Source: an uncultured Planktomarina sp.
GTDB taxonomy: Bacteria; Pseudomonadota; Alphaproteobacteria; Rhodobacterales; Rhodobacteraceae
Length of the DNA: 64,000 nt
Assembly (NCBI GenBank): GCA_905182535.1
Contig: CAJJBZ010000010.1
Span: forward strand, 62,001 to 126,000
Reading direction: 5' to 3'
Shown: positions 48,686 to 59,722 of the stretch, piece after piece
Layout of the letters: each line of letters opens with the position of its first letter
How positions within the stretch are numbered: position 1 is the first letter of the stretch
The notes under the pieces: model-generated
What the model was told of the DNA's origin: nothing
Database searches by the model: none
What the model saw: the letters and a program-made list of their open reading frames with translations, nothing else
Translations under genes and position numbers: made by a program

Positions 48686-51662
48686 TTATCCTTTCAACGA
48701 AAGCGCTTCATCGATGAGCGCGGCTTGTTGTGATTTATGTATTGAGGCAAGGCCCGTCGCGGGTGAAGCAGATGTGGCGCGGCCAGCGTATCTAGGGCGG
48801 GCGTGTTTGGCGTTAATACGGGTCAGGACCCATTCGATATTGGGCTCAATAAAGCTCCAAGCGCCTTGGTTCTTGGGCTCTTCTTGACACCAGAAAAATT
48901 TAGCTTGTTTGAAGCGTTCCAATTCTCTGACCATTGAAATTGCGTGGAAATGGATAGAATTGCTCAATACGCGAGAAGATATACGTCGTTGATCCTGCGT
49001 GCATCGCGCTCTTCTAGAAGATCAAAGTAAACCTTGCCCGAGCACATAACGACCCGCTTGATCTTGTCATCTTTCACCAGCGTGGTGTCCGAGTTTCCTT
49101 TTTGCGCATCATCCCACATCAGGCGGTGGAAGGAGGATCCAGTGGTAAAGTCCTCGGCGTTGGAAACGGCCATCTTGTGACGCAGCAATGATTTTGGCGT
49201 CATTAGTACCAGTGGCTTGCGGAAATCGCGGTGCAGCTGGCGGCGCAAGATGTGGAAGTAGTTTGCTGGTGTCGTACAGTTTGCGACGATCCAGTTGTCC
49301 TGGCCACACATCTGCAAGAAGCGCTCTAGGCGGGCAGAGCTGTGCTCTGGTCCTTGGCCCTCAAAGCCGTGAGGCAGAAGCATTACAAGGCCAGACATCC
49401 GCAACCATTTGCTTTCACCTGAGCTGATGAATTGGTCGAACATGATTTGCGCGCCGTTGGCAAAATCGCCGAACTGCGCTTCCCAAAGGGTTAGCGCGTT
49501 TGGTTCTGCCAATGAGTAGCCGTATTCAAATCCAAGCACCGCGTATTCAGACAGCATTGAGTCGATGACTTCATATTGTGCCTTGACCCTCGCGAATGCT
49601 GTTCAGTGGATAGTAGCGTTCTTCGGTGTTTTGATGCACAAGGCCTGAATGGCGTTGGCTGAATGTGCCGCGGCTGCTGTCCTGACCGGATAGGCGTACT
49701 GAGTGATACCTTCAGTCAACAAGTGAACCAAAGGCCAGAGCTTCGCCTGTAGCCCAGTCAAACCCTGACCAATGGTCAAACATTTTGCTTTTGCAGTCCA
49801 GATAGACGTGCCAACAGTTTTGTGGACAGGGAACCCGTCTGGGATCCGCTCAGTGCTGTGCGACGTTGTCAGCCATAGTTTCGGCTCGTCATCGCCGTGT
49901 CGCCGCGCTGATATTCGTCTTTCCGTGGCGATCGAGGTGTGACCAGCGGCCGTCCAGCCAGTCGGCTTTGTTCGGTTTGTAGTCTTTGCCCGCTTCAAAT
50001 TCATTGTTTAGATTGGCTTGAAACGCCGCTTTCATGTCTTCGATCTCGCCCTCAGGGATAAGCCCGTCTCGCACAAGACGTTCTGTATAGAGGGTCAGGG
50101 TGTCTTTTGGGTTTTGATCTTTCTTGTACATCACCGGGTTGGTGAACATCGGCTCATCGCCTTCGTTGTGACCAAAGCGACGATAACAGAATGATATCAA
50201 GCACCACATCTTTGTTAAATTTTTGGCGGAACTCTGTGGCTACTTTCGCGCGCGTGTACCACCGCTTCTGGGATCATCGCCATTGACGTGGAAAGATCGG
50301 CGCCTCGACCATAAGCGCGTTGTCGGTGGGGTATGGGAGACGAGCCGCTGAGAAGTGCGGCGCTGTGGTGAAGCCGATTTGGTTGTTCACCACAATATGC
50401 ATGGTGCCCCCGGTTTTATGACCTTTGAGGCCCGACAGGCCAAAGCCCTCGGCCACAACTCCCTGACCGGCAAACGCTGCGTCACCATGCAGGAGGATCG
50501 GCATAACAGTTGTCCGCTCCGCGTCATTTTTTTGATCTTGTTTAGCGCGAGCTTTCCCCAAAACCACAGGATTCACAGCCTCAAGGTGGCTTGGATTGGC
50601 AGTGAGCGATAGGTGCACAGAGTTACCATTAAATTCACGATCAGATGACGCGCCTAGGTGGTATTTTACGTCGCCAGATCCATCAACATCTTCAGGCTTG
50701 GACGATCCACCTTGGAATTCGTTGAAAATCGCACGGTATGGTTTGGCCATTACATTAGCCAGAACAGACAAGCGGCCCCGGTGCGGCATTCCAATGATTA
50801 TGTCTTTAACACCCAAAGCGCCACCACGTTTTATGATTTGCTCCATAGCAGGTATCAGGCTTTCGCCGCCGTCTAGGCCAAAGCGTTTGGTTCCCATGTA
50901 TTTTACATGTAGGAACTTTTCAAAACCCTCTGCCTCAACCAATTTGTTAAGAATAGCTTTGCGGCCCTCTCGGGTGAAGATAATCTCTTTACCGTAGCCT
51001 TCAATACGCTCTTTTAGCCAAGCGGATTGCTCGGGATCGGATATGTGCATGTATTGCAGGGCAAAGGTGCCGCAATAGGTCCGACGCACGATTTCTTGGA
51101 TTTCACGCATGGAAGCAAATTGTAGTCCCAATACATTATCAAGAAAAATAGGGCGGTCCATATCTGACGCCGTAAACCCATAGCGTGAGGGATCTAATTC
51201 GGGCCTATCATCTTCTTGGCGCATTCCTAAAGGGTCTAGATCAGCAGCTAAATGTCCTCGGATCCGGTAGGCCCGGATCAACATAAGTGCCCGTAGGCCA
51301 TCAAGCACCGCCCGCTTAATTTGTTCTTCAGTCACGGGTGCCCCAATTTCAGAAGCTTTGGCTGCAATCTTTTGGCCCGAATCGTGCGCCTCAGCAGCGG
51401 TTGGATATTCTCCGGTGAACGCCGACGTCAGATCATCCAATGGAGTGGGTGGCCAATCGCTGCGCGCCCATGAGGGGCCAGCGGCTTGAGCCACTACATC
51501 ATTATCTGAGTCACCCATCTCAGCAAAAAATGTTGCCCATTGGGCGTCTACTGAAACTGGGTCTTTGGCGTAGCGAGCATACATTTGCTCAAGATAGTCT
51601 GCGTTATGGCCCTGCATAAAACTGGAGGCATGTAATTGATCGTTTGCTGGATGGTTGGTCAT
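48686..51662 (-). CDS. sucA: 2-oxoglutarate dehydrogenase E1 (frame broken at many points)
   Basis: The thiamine-diphosphate E1 of about 990 residues. The N-terminal 460 residues are intact: [60 protein letters not shown]. Later pieces in other frames are [56 protein letters not shown] and FVW-like [20 protein letters not shown] with [16 protein letters not shown]. At least six small indels lie between 48960 and 50280. Since sucC, sucD and lpdA are intact and the enzyme is central to the TCA cycle, clustered sequence errors are likelier than loss, but this needs reads. Confidence 0.85.
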
Positions 51663-51877
51663 CGATTGGCACCTTGGTGAAAAGACGAATGGGTGTAGGG
51701 GTTTTGAGTAAACTTTTTCTGTGGGTTAACGGCCGAAGTGCCTCTGCTAAAAGAACGGCACCGCCAGAAGCGCTTAGGTGACAGGGGAGCACAAGGCGAG
51801 GCAAATCAGTGGCGGGTGGTATGATCACCACTCCCCCCATCTGCTTAAATCTGAACGCCAAGTTTGCCCCCATCATT

Positions 51878-52753
51878 TCACCCAATAGCTTCTAAAACAG
51901 CTTCGCCCAAACCGGCTGGGCTCTCTGCCACAATAATGCCAGCTATTTTCATAGCTTCTATTTTTTCTTCTGCGCCGCCCTTGCCACCCGCAACGATTGC
52001 GCCCGCATGGCCCATGCGACGGCCTGGAGGGGCTGTGCGGCCTGCGATGAAGCCTGCTGTTGGTTTCCAACGCCCTTTTTTCTTCTCATCGGCTAAGAAT
52101 TGGGCCGCTTCTTCTTCGGCTGAGCCGCCAATCTCACCAATCATGATCATGCTGTGAGTTTCGTCATCCGCCAAGAACCATTCCAGTACGTCAATGTGCT
52201 CTGTTCCTTTGATTGGATCGCCGCCGATGCCCACACAGGTGGATTGACCAAGGCCTACATCGGTCGTTTGCTTGACGGCTTCATAGGTGAGGGTGCCAGA
52301 GCGTGAAACCACGCCCACAGAACCACGACAATGGATATGGCCCGGCATAATACCAACAAGCGCTTTGCCGGGGCTGATGGTGCAGTTGGGACCAATCAAG
52401 CGGCTGGACGAGCCTTCTAGCGCACGCTTAACTTTCATCATGTCCAAAACTGGGATGCCTTCGGTTATACAAACTATTACCTCCATTTCCGCGTCGATAG
52501 CCTCGAGAATTGAATCGGCGGCAAAAGGAGGGGGTACATAGATTACCGTGGCATTTGCTTCTGTGATGGCTTTAGCTTCATGAACTGAGTTGAATACGGG
52601 CAAATTCAAGTGAGATTTTCCACCTTTGCCTGGTGTCACGCCACCAACCATTTTGGTGCCATAGGCAATTGCCTGTTCCGAGTGGAATGTGCCTTGGCTG
52701 CCAGTAAAACCTTGGCAGATTACTTTGGTGTTTTCGTCAATAAGTACGGCCAT
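51878..52753 (-). CDS. sucD: Succinyl-CoA synthetase alpha subunit
   Basis: A 291-residue protein that carries the phosphohistidine and the CoA-binding domain: [18 protein letters not shown] at the N-terminus, [32 protein letters not shown], and the active-site His in [15 protein letters not shown]. It makes ATP or GTP from succinyl-CoA in the TCA cycle together with SucC, 92 bases upstream. A 215-base gap with no convincing gene separates it from sucA. Confidence 0.95.
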   Translation of the reverse strand: MAVLIDENTKVICQGFTGSQGTFHSEQAIAYGTKMVGGVTPGKGGKSHLNLPVFNSVHEAKAITEANATVIYVPPPFAADSILEAIDAEMEVIVCITEGIPVLDMMKVKRALEGSSSRLIGPNCTISPGKALVGIMPGHIHCRGSVGVVSRSGTLTYEAVKQTTDVGLGQSTCVGIGGDPIKGTEHIDVLEWFLADDETHSMIMIGEIGGSAEEEAAQFLADEKKKGRWKPTAGFIAGRTAPPGRRMGHAGAIVAGGKGGAEEKIEAMKIAGIIVAESPAGLGEAVLEAIG

Positions 52754-52845
52754 GAGGCGCTCCTAGTTAGTGTGTTTGGTAACGATTACGCAAAAATTAG
52801 GAATTTTTGGAACCAGTCAGCCGAAATTTAGAATTCAGCGTTTAA

Positions 52846-54045
52846 TTATTGCAAAGCCTTCACGGCTGCGACAATTTTTTCGGCACCATCTTTTAGGTTG
52901 TTGGCTGCAATTACATTTAATCCACTGTCAGTGATTATGGCTTTTCCTTCCTCAACATTTGTGCCTTCTAAACGTACAACCAAGGGAACTTGAAGGCCCA
53001 CTTCTTTGACCGCAGAAACCACACCTTCGGCAATCACATCACATCGCATGATGCCGCCGAAAATATTAACTAAGATGCCTTTGACTTGTGGGTCAGAAGT
53101 GATAATTTTAAATGCTTCAGTGACCTTTTCTTTAGTGGCACCGCCACCTACGTCTAAAAAGTTGGCAGGCTCTGAGCCAAAAAGTTTGATGATATCCATT
53201 GTTGCCATCGCTAGACCTGCGCCATTGACCATACAGCCAATTTGGCCGTCCAAAGCAATATAGTTTAAGTCATATTTGCTAGCCTCGAGCTCTTTTGGAT
53301 CTTCTTCGGTAGTATCGCGCAACTCGGCTATGTCGCGGTGTCGATACATTGCGTTGCCGTCAAAGCTCATTTTAGCATCCAGACACTTCAAATCGCCACT
53401 ATCAGAAATAATTAGTGGATTGATTTCTAGCATTTCCATGTCTTTGTCGACAAATAGGCGATATAGATTAGCCATCAGGGCTACACATTGTTTGGTTTGT
53501 TTACTATCCAGACCCAGATTAAATGCAATGCGTCGGCCATGATAGCCTTGATAGCCAGTTGCGGGATCTACAGAAAACGACAGAATTTTTTCTGGAGTGG
53601 ATTCAGCTACTTCTTCGATATCCATACCGCCTTCAGTGGAGGCTACAAAAGAAATACGGCTGGATTGACGATCGACAAGGATAGCCAAATAGAACTCTTT
53701 TTCGATGCCGGATCCATCTTCGATATAGATACGATTCACCATTTTGCCAACTGGACCGGTCTGCTTTGTGACCAAGGTCCTTCCCAACATGGCCTTGGCT
53801 TCTTTTTCAGCTTCTTCTACCGAACGTGCCAAACGAACACCGCCACCTGAACCAGCGTCAGCCTCTATAAAGCTACCCTTACCGCGACCACCTGCGTGAA
53901 TCTGTGCTTTTATAACCCAAAGAGGTCCCTCCACCTCGCTCGCGGCCCTTTTGGCCTCATCTGCACTAAGCACAATTCTACCTTCGCTGACGGGTACACC
54001 ATATCTGTGAAGTAGTGTTTTTGCTTGATATTCGTGAATGTTCAT
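52846..54045 (-). CDS. sucC: Succinyl-CoA synthetase beta subunit
   Basis: A 399-residue ATP-grasp subunit: [64 protein letters not shown] and [18 protein letters not shown] are all SucC signatures. It is the first gene of the operon sucC-sucD-sucA-sucB-lpdA. The upstream gap carries two TGTGATCACA palindromes. No mdh gene precedes it in this window. Confidence 0.96.
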   Translation of the reverse strand: MNIHEYQAKTLLHRYGVPVSEGRIVLSADEAKRAASEVEGPLWVIKAQIHAGGRGKGSFIEADAGSGGGVRLARSVEEAEKEAKAMLGRTLVTKQTGPVGKMVNRIYIEDGSGIEKEFYLAILVDRQSSRISFVASTEGGMDIEEVAESTPEKILSFSVDPATGYQGYHGRRIAFNLGLDSKQTKQCVALMANLYRLFVDKDMEMLEINPLIISDSGDLKCLDAKMSFDGNAMYRHRDIAELRDTTEEDPKELEASKYDLNYIALDGQIGCMVNGAGLAMATMDIIKLFGSEPANFLDVGGGATKEKVTEAFKIITSDPQVKGILVNIFGGIMRCDVIAEGVVSAVKEVGLQVPLVVRLEGTNVEEGKAIITDSGLNVIAANNLKDGAEKIVAAVKALQ

Positions 54046-54139
54046 AGAGTTAATCCCGCATTTTTTCTTTGCGGCATCTAATGCATATTAACTCTTCTAA
54101 TATAGTGAATTTGTTCTGATAATCTATTTATCGTACATT

Positions 54140-54170
54140 TGTGATCACATTAAAATTTTATGTGATCACA
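54140..54170. promoter_or_regulatory. Paired TGTGATCACA operators upstream of sucC
   Basis: Two perfect copies of TGTGATCACA (54140-54149 and 54161-54170) are separated by an 11-base AT-only spacer, so their centres are 21 bp, two helical turns, apart. The whole 31-base unit is almost palindromic. They are about 95-125 bases upstream of the sucC start on the minus strand, and downstream of the preceding gene's stop. The identical 10-mer sits at gntR. Cooperative binding of two dimers on one DNA face is the simple reading. Confidence 0.62.
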
Positions 54171-54230
54171 AAAAATCATATAAGAGTAAAATTGAGAATA
54201 TTCTAGCGTAGTTAGCATTAATATAGCCTT

Positions 54231-55429
54231 TTAGAAAAATGCCTGTAGCCCAGTTTGCGCGCGCCCTAAAATTAAGGCATGTACATCGTGGGTGCCTTCA
54301 TAGGTGTTTACTGTTTCCAGGTTGGCAGCATGTCGCATGATCTGAAATCCCTCTGAGATGCCATTCCCGCCATGCATGTCACGGCTGACTCGGGCTATAT
54401 CCAGCGCTTTGCCACAATTGTTACGCTTCATCATGCTAATCAGCTCAGGGCTGGCGGTGCCGTTGTCCATCATTTGCCCCATTTGGAATGCAGCTTGCAA
54501 TCCAAGAGATATTTCGGTTTGCATGTCTGCCAGTTTTTTCTGAAATAATTGTGTCTGCGCTAAAGGTTTGCCAAATTGCTTGCGGTCGATGGCGTACTGC
54601 AAAGCAGAGTGCCAGCAAAATTCTGCAGCGCCTAAAACGCCCCAAGAGATACCATAGCGAGCTCTATTGAGGCAGCCAAACGGACCTTTGAGGCCCTGAA
54701 CATTTGGCAAGAGCGAGCCTTCACCCACCTCAACATCATCCATGACAATCTCGCCGGTAACTGAAGCCCGAAGCGACAGTTTTCCACCAATTTTTGGAGC
54801 AGTCAGGCCTTTCATACCCTTTTCGAGTACGAACCCACGAATTTTGCCACCATGATCTTCCGATTTTGCCCAAACAATAAACACATCCGCGATTGGTGCG
54901 TTTGAAATCCACATTTTAGATCCAGATATTTGTATCCGGTAGCAGTTTTTACAGCGCGGGTTTTCATGCCTGCAGGATCAGATCCCGCATCAGGTTCTGT
55001 CAGGCCAAAACAGCCAATCAAAGCGCCAGAGCATAGGCCTGGTAAGAATTTCTTACGTTGTTCTTCGCTGCCATACGCGTGGATTGGGTAGATCACCAAA
55101 GATGATTGCACTGACATCATCGAACGATAGCCGCTGTCAACACGCTCAATCTCTCGAGCAATTAAGCCGTACGCAGTATAGCTGGCGCCAAATCCACCGT
55201 ATTCTTCTGGGATAGTTGCACCCAAGAGCCCGGCTTCACCCATTTTGGGGAACAGTTCAGGACTAACGGTGGCCTCACGATAGGCATCGATTACCAAAGG
55301 CTGGAGCTCGTTTTGAGCAAATTGCGCAGCTGCGTCTCTCAACATGCGATCATCTTCGCTCAATTGATTTTCCAGTAGAAACGGGTCCTGCCAATTGAAA
55401 TCTGCAAGCTGTGGTTTGAGTTCTGCCAT
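54231..55429 (-). CDS. gcdH: Acyl-CoA dehydrogenase, glutaryl-CoA dehydrogenase type (frame broken once)
   Basis: About 400 residues when joined. It begins with [22 protein letters not shown], the pattern of Gcd[16 protein letters not shown] and [19 protein letters not shown] are FAD/substrate motifs; [18 protein letters not shown] near the end holds the catalytic Glu. GcdH oxidatively decarboxylates glutaryl-CoA to crotonyl-CoA in lysine and tryptophan catabolism. The break near 54940 is repaired by one A in an A run, giving [12 protein letters not shown]. Its C-terminus ends GLQAFF. Confidence 0.87.
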
Positions 55430-55531
55430 TGTGATTAGTCCTATTTAATATTTTTAAAAAATTTGATCTAACTCGGCCTAAAGCACAACCCCTGATAAAA
55501 GGAATTCCTGTGACAAATAGGAACAATAAAT

Positions 55532-55562
55532 AAAAAAGCCCGGAGATTTCTCTCTGGGCTTT
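55532..55562 (-). terminator. Rho-independent terminator after infC
   Basis: AAAGCCCGGAGA pairs with TCTCTGGGCTTT (one mismatch) around a 4-base loop. Read on the minus strand it is followed by a run of T (complement of AAAAAA at 55532-55537), 20 bases after the infC stop. Confidence 0.8.
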
Positions 55563-55582
55563 CAAAAATCTTTTAATTTTTT

Positions 55583-56128
55583 TTATTTAGGCATTGGGCC
55601 AATCAACATAATCATTTGACGGCCTTCCATTTTAGGCATGTTTTCAACTTTCCCAATTTCCTTGGTATCTTCTGCAACACGCAATAAAAGATGACGGCCC
55701 AATTCCTGGTGCGCCATTTCGCGCCCCTTAAATCGCAAAGTTATTTTTGCTTTGTCGCCATTTTCTAAAAACTTGAACACGTTCCGCATTTTGACTTCAT
55801 AGTCATGCTTATCTGTGTTCGGGCGGAATTTAACCTCTTTGATCTCAATGATCTTTTGTTTTTTACGGGCTTCCGCTTCCTTCTTCTGGGTTTCATATTT
55901 GAATTTCCCAAAGTCCATGATTTTGCATACGGGTGGATTAGCATTAGGGGAGATTTCCACCAAATCTAAACCGGCATCCTCTGCCATTATCATCGCGCGT
56001 TCTGGTGTCACCACTCCGATGTTTTCACCATCTTCGTCGATTAAACGAAGATCAGATCCACGAATGCGTTCGTTGATGCGGGGTCCGGTTTCGCGCTGCG
56101 GAGGCGCGTTGTGAGGTCTGCGGGCTAT
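55583..56128 (-). CDS. infC: Translation initiation factor IF-3 with ATA start
   Basis: IF-3 prevents premature subunit joining and checks the start codon. The conserved frame extends upstream of the first GTG through [20 protein letters not shown] and [18 protein letters not shown], the usual alphaproteobacterial N-terminus, and reaches only one sensible start: an ATA with AAAGGA eight bases before it. Rare start codons (AUU, AUA, AUC) are conserved for infC because IF-3 represses its own translation from them. The rest, such as [12 protein letters not shown] and [17 protein letters not shown], matches IF-3. Length 181 residues is normal. Confidence 0.92.
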   Translation of the reverse strand: MARRPHNAPPQRETGPRINERIRGSDLRLIDEDGENIGVVTPERAMIMAEDAGLDLVEISPNANPPVCKIMDFGKFKYETQKKEAEARKKQKIIEIKEVKFRPNTDKHDYEVKMRNVFKFLENGDKAKITLRFKGREMAHQELGRHLLLRVAEDTKEIGKVENMPKMEGRQMIMLIGPMPK

Positions 56129-56336
56129 AGCTATCGTCCTTTTGTGATAAAATTAACGTGGCCTATCTAGCCGCGTGTGGGCATAATTTCAAGGTGAATA
56201 TTTGCCATTTGCCCAATGAAGGTGGTTTGACTCTCTCTTTTAACAATTAAACCACTGCTTTAATATTTTGTAGTTTTGACTAATGAGATTGGTTAAATTA
56301 AAGAAAAACAGCTACTTTAGCCTAAGCTAGGCTAGG

Positions 56337-57171
56337 TCAATCCACAAAGGCCTTCTCAATCACATAGTCACCTGGATCAGAATTAGCACCTTCGCGTAGC
56401 CCATAATTTTCGAGAATACGTTTCATGTCAGTGTTCAACCCCATAGATCCACAAACCATTGCGCGGTCGTTGGTGGCGTTAAAGTCGGTGATATTTAGGT
56501 TTTTAAATAGACTGCCATCTTCTAGCGCTGTGGTGATACGGCCCATTTTAGCCGAAGTTTCGCGGGTAGTGGTCGGGTAGTAAAGTAATTTATACTGTGC
56601 TTCTTCGCCCACTAAAATATCATTTTTGGTCTCTGCTATCAGCTCTTCGCCAAATTTGAGATCTGCCAGAGTCTCGGCAGGTATGGGTCAAAACCACCTG
56701 ATTAAAACGCTCATAAGTTTCTGGCTCACGCAACAGGGAGGCAAATGGTGCGATGCCTGTGCCAGTTGAGAAAAACCACATACGGTTGGCGCGTGTCAAA
56801 GCGTCATGAACCAGTGTGCCCACAGATTTCTGCTTCAAGATTAGCTGATCGCCCACTTTAATATGCTGTAATTTGCTCGTAAGCGGACCATTTTCAACTT
56901 TGATAGAATAAAATTGTAAGGTTTCATCCCACGCTGGTGAGGCGATGGAATAAGCGCGTAGCAAAGGTTTTTGTTTACCGGTATCCGGGTGTGGATCACC
57001 CAAAAGGCCAATCATTACAAATTCACCTGAGCGAAACCGCATGGATGAAGGCCGTGTCACGCGAAATCGAAACAGGCTATCGGTGTAATGCTCAACCTCT
57101 GTCACCGTTTGGGCATCAGGCAAAATTAAGGGTATTACTGTATCCAGGGTCACTGTGCTGTACTCGGTCAT
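56337..57171 (-). CDS. fpr: Ferredoxin--NADP reductase (frame broken once)
   Basis: A flavoprotein of about 277 residues: RPLLRAYSIASP-like KPLLRAYSIASPAWDETL (FAD), STGTGIAPFASLLREPETYERF (NADP) and AMVCGSMGLNTDMKRILE with the C-terminal EKAFVD. The frame breaks near 56683: restoring a lost GA in GAGAGAC gives CRETLADLKFGEELIAETKND, which joins the halves. It closes the sulfite-reduction operon and probably supplies reduced ferredoxin to the sulfite reductase. Its gene is 62 bases after DUF934. Confidence 0.88.
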
Positions 57172-57233
57172 GTTGTTTCCTCAAAGGGTTTACGCCCCGG
57201 CTGCCAAAAGTTCAATTGCTTGCGATTTAGCCT

Positions 57234-57638
57234 TTATAACGTTTGCTCGCGTAGACGGCCTTGATAGTCATGCCTTCTCCAATCTGCACGGTCTTGCCAT
57301 TGTTTTTTGGGCTGTCGTATAGCTAGTTCTTCGCTTATTTCCACATCGTCAAACCCTGATCTCCGGACCATGGTATATTGGTCTGCGAGAATATAACCAA
57401 CGGCCCGAAGATGCCCGGTATAACCGTGGCTGCGCAGCAAGATTGCAAGAGTGAAGGCACGACCGTCAGCAAAACTTGGCAGTTCAATGCGAATGCAACG
57501 TGCTTGTAATAACTCCTGAGTGATGTCTTTTGGATCAAAGTCTGATTTCAGATCTACCGAAGGTCCCGGATGATTTGGGCTGACTTTTGCATCTTGGTAG
57601 TTGGAGAAAAAACCGCTGTCAGTAATGATGATACTCAT
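57234..57638 (-). CDS. DUF934 family protein
   Basis: A 134-residue protein with ARCIRIELPSFADGRAFTLA and RAVGYILADQYTMVRRSGFDDVE (shown in parts), the conserved core of DUF934. The family is almost always found in sulfate/sulfite assimilation operons next to cysI or cysH and is called an oxidoreductase of unknown activity. Here it directly follows cysI, with no cysH in the 97-base gap where related genomes carry it. Confidence 0.85.
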   Translation of the reverse strand: MSIIITDSGFFSNYQDAKVSPNHPGPSVDLKSDFDPKDITQELLQARCIRIELPSFADGRAFTLAILLRSHGYTGHLRAVGYILADQYTMVRRSGFDDVEISEELAIRQPKKQWQDRADWRRHDYQGRLREQTL

Positions 57639-57735
57639 AGTATTCCTGTCTTTAGGGTGGAAATGGATCTAGTATTCTGTTCAGATCGGCTAGCCTAATT
57701 ACCAGCGGTGTCATGCATGCTGACAATCAATTGAC

Positions 57736-59387
57736 CTATTTTTCTTTCGGATAAAGTAATGCTTTGAAGGGGGCAGCACCCAAGCGCTGGTACGATTGCA
57801 AAAATGTCTCATCTGCATCAGCGCGTAGCTCAATGTAGCCAAGTACCAAACGCTCAATTGCGGGTACAATATCTTTGGCACCAAATCCTGGTCCTGCCCG
57901 TGTGCCTAATTGCGCCTCAGCACCCGCATCGCCGCCGAGTGTGATTTGGTAGCTTTCAACTCCAGCCCGTTCCAGACCCAGTATGCCTATATGGCCTACA
58001 TGGTGATGGCCGCAGGCATTGATACAGCCAGATATTTTTAATTTCAGTAGACCTACATCATGTTCCAATTCCAGCTTAGCAAAGCGGGTCGCAATTTGCT
58101 GTGCTATGGGAATGGAGCGGGCTGTGGCTAATGCACAATAATCCATACCCGGGCAGGCGATTATATCAGAGATCAACCCGATATTGGCTGTGGCCAAATT
58201 TGCTGTTCTCAGGGCGCGATAGACAGTGGGAAGATCAGAGCGGTGAACGTGGGGTAAGATCACATTCTGCTCATGGGAAATGCGTAGCTCATCATGGCTA
58301 AATTTCTTTGCCAGCTCTGACATAACCCGCATTTGCGCTGCTGTCGCATCTCCGGGCGTATCGCCATGCTTTTTCAAGCTGATGGAGACTATGGCATAGC
58401 CTTCAGCCTTGTGTGCAGTGATGTTTGTGTCGACCCAAGAACAAAATCCGGGGCTCTCTTCTTTAAAAGCATCAAATTCGGGCGCTTTTTCACATATAAA
58501 TTCTGGCGCTTTGAAATGGGCCTCAATCTGTTGTAAAAGCTGCTGATCTGCACCTTTGAACAAGGTTTTTAACCTAGCATAGCGTGCCTCTACCCGGGCT
58601 CTAATCTCCTCAATACCATTTTCATGAACAGTAATTTTAATCCGAGCTTTATATTTATTGTCACGCCGCCCTAGCAAGTTGTAGACGCTTACAATCGCCT
58701 CCACATAAGGTAGTAAATCTGCCGCTGGCAAAAATTCACGTAGTGTTTTGCCAATCATCGGCGTGCGCCCAAGGCCGCCGCCGACAATCACCTCAAAGCC
58801 TGCTGCACCGCCCAGCGTTGTCATCCGCAAACCAATGTCATGAGCGCGGGTGACGGCGCGGCGGCCGCGCTGCCGGTTACGGCTATTTTAAATTTGCGTG
58901 GCAAAAATTGAAATTCTGGATGATCCGTAGACCATTGCCGCAATAGCTCGGCAATTGGCCGTGGATCTGCAATCTCATCGGCGGCGGCACCTGAAAAATG
59001 GTCGGTGGTGATATTGCGGATCGTATTGCCACTGGTTTGAATCGCATGCATCTCAACCTCTGCCAAAGCCTCCAAAATATTAGGTACATCTTCCAGCTTG
59101 GGCCAGTTGAATTGAATGTTTTGGCGGGTGGTAAAGTGGCCATAACCCTTGTCCCAACGCTCCGAAATCATGGCTAATTGTGTCATCTGGCGGCTATTAA
59201 GAGTGCCGTAAGGGATAGCTACGCGAAGCATATAAGCATGTAGCTGGAGGTAAAGACCATTCATCAGCCGGAAGGGCTTAAACTCATCCTCGGTCAGGCT
59301 GCCATCAAGCCGTCGCGCCACCTGAGCCCTAAATTGTTCTACTCTGGTATTAACAAAGTCCTGATCAAAACTGGAATAGTGATACAT
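57736..59387 (-). CDS. cysI: Nitrite/sulfite reductase hemoprotein (frame broken once)
   Basis: A siroheme/[4Fe-4S] reductase of about 550 residues. The N-terminal half has YMLRVAIPYGTLNSRQM, TTRQNIQFNWPKLEDVP and TSGNTIRNITTDHFSG; the C-terminal half has the cluster ligands ACPGMDYCALATARS and KISGCINACGHHHVGH (C-x5-C and C-x3-C). The frame shifts near 58860, where one missing A (GCCGACCGC read as GCCGCCGC) restores SAADRAVTRAHDIGLRM. In an operon with siroheme synthase, DUF2849 and DUF934 it is most likely an assimilatory sulfite reductase; nitrite cannot be excluded. Confidence 0.88.
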
Positions 59388-59388
59388 A

Positions 59389-59685
59389 TCAAATGCCCTG
59401 TTTGCCGTTGGTGACGTTCGCTGGCCCTTGGCTCCGAAACTTATCTCGGAAGTGAATGGCCGTTAAGCCGAGTTCATCCTGTTTCACATCGCTGAGATAG
59501 GCGCCCACTACGACATCAGATTGGCTTTCAGCAAAGGCTAGGCCTGCCTTTGCAAGATCCGCATCTGTGATCACTGCTGCATCGCCTAAATTGCTCACCC
59601 ATTCATAATTGTCTGTCATATAAGTGACCAAACCAGACCGGAGATTATTTGCTGTAATCACTTTTAAAAATTGATTTAGTTTCAA
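59389..59685 (-). CDS. DUF2849 family protein
   Basis: A 98-residue protein starting KVITANNLRSGLVTYMT with WVSNLGDAAVITDADLAKAGLAFAE-type text and VVGAYLSDVKQDE, matching DUF2849. It is known only from alphaproteobacterial sulfite-reductase operons, between cysG and cysI as here. Its stop and the cysI start are one base apart, so the two are translationally linked. Function unknown. Confidence 0.82.
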   Translation of the reverse strand: MKLNQFLKVITANNLRSGLVTYMTDNYEWVSNLGDAAVITDADLAKAGLAFAESQSDVVVGAYLSDVKQDELGLTAIHFRDKFRSQGPANVTNGKQGI

Positions 59686-59722
59686 TAAATAATTTTACTT
59701 TTAAAAAGTATTTTTATTTTTT

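Noticed and set aside
51604-51885. A 93-codon minus-strand frame between sucA and sucD
   Set aside because: It overlaps the ends of both real genes and has no recognisable family pattern.
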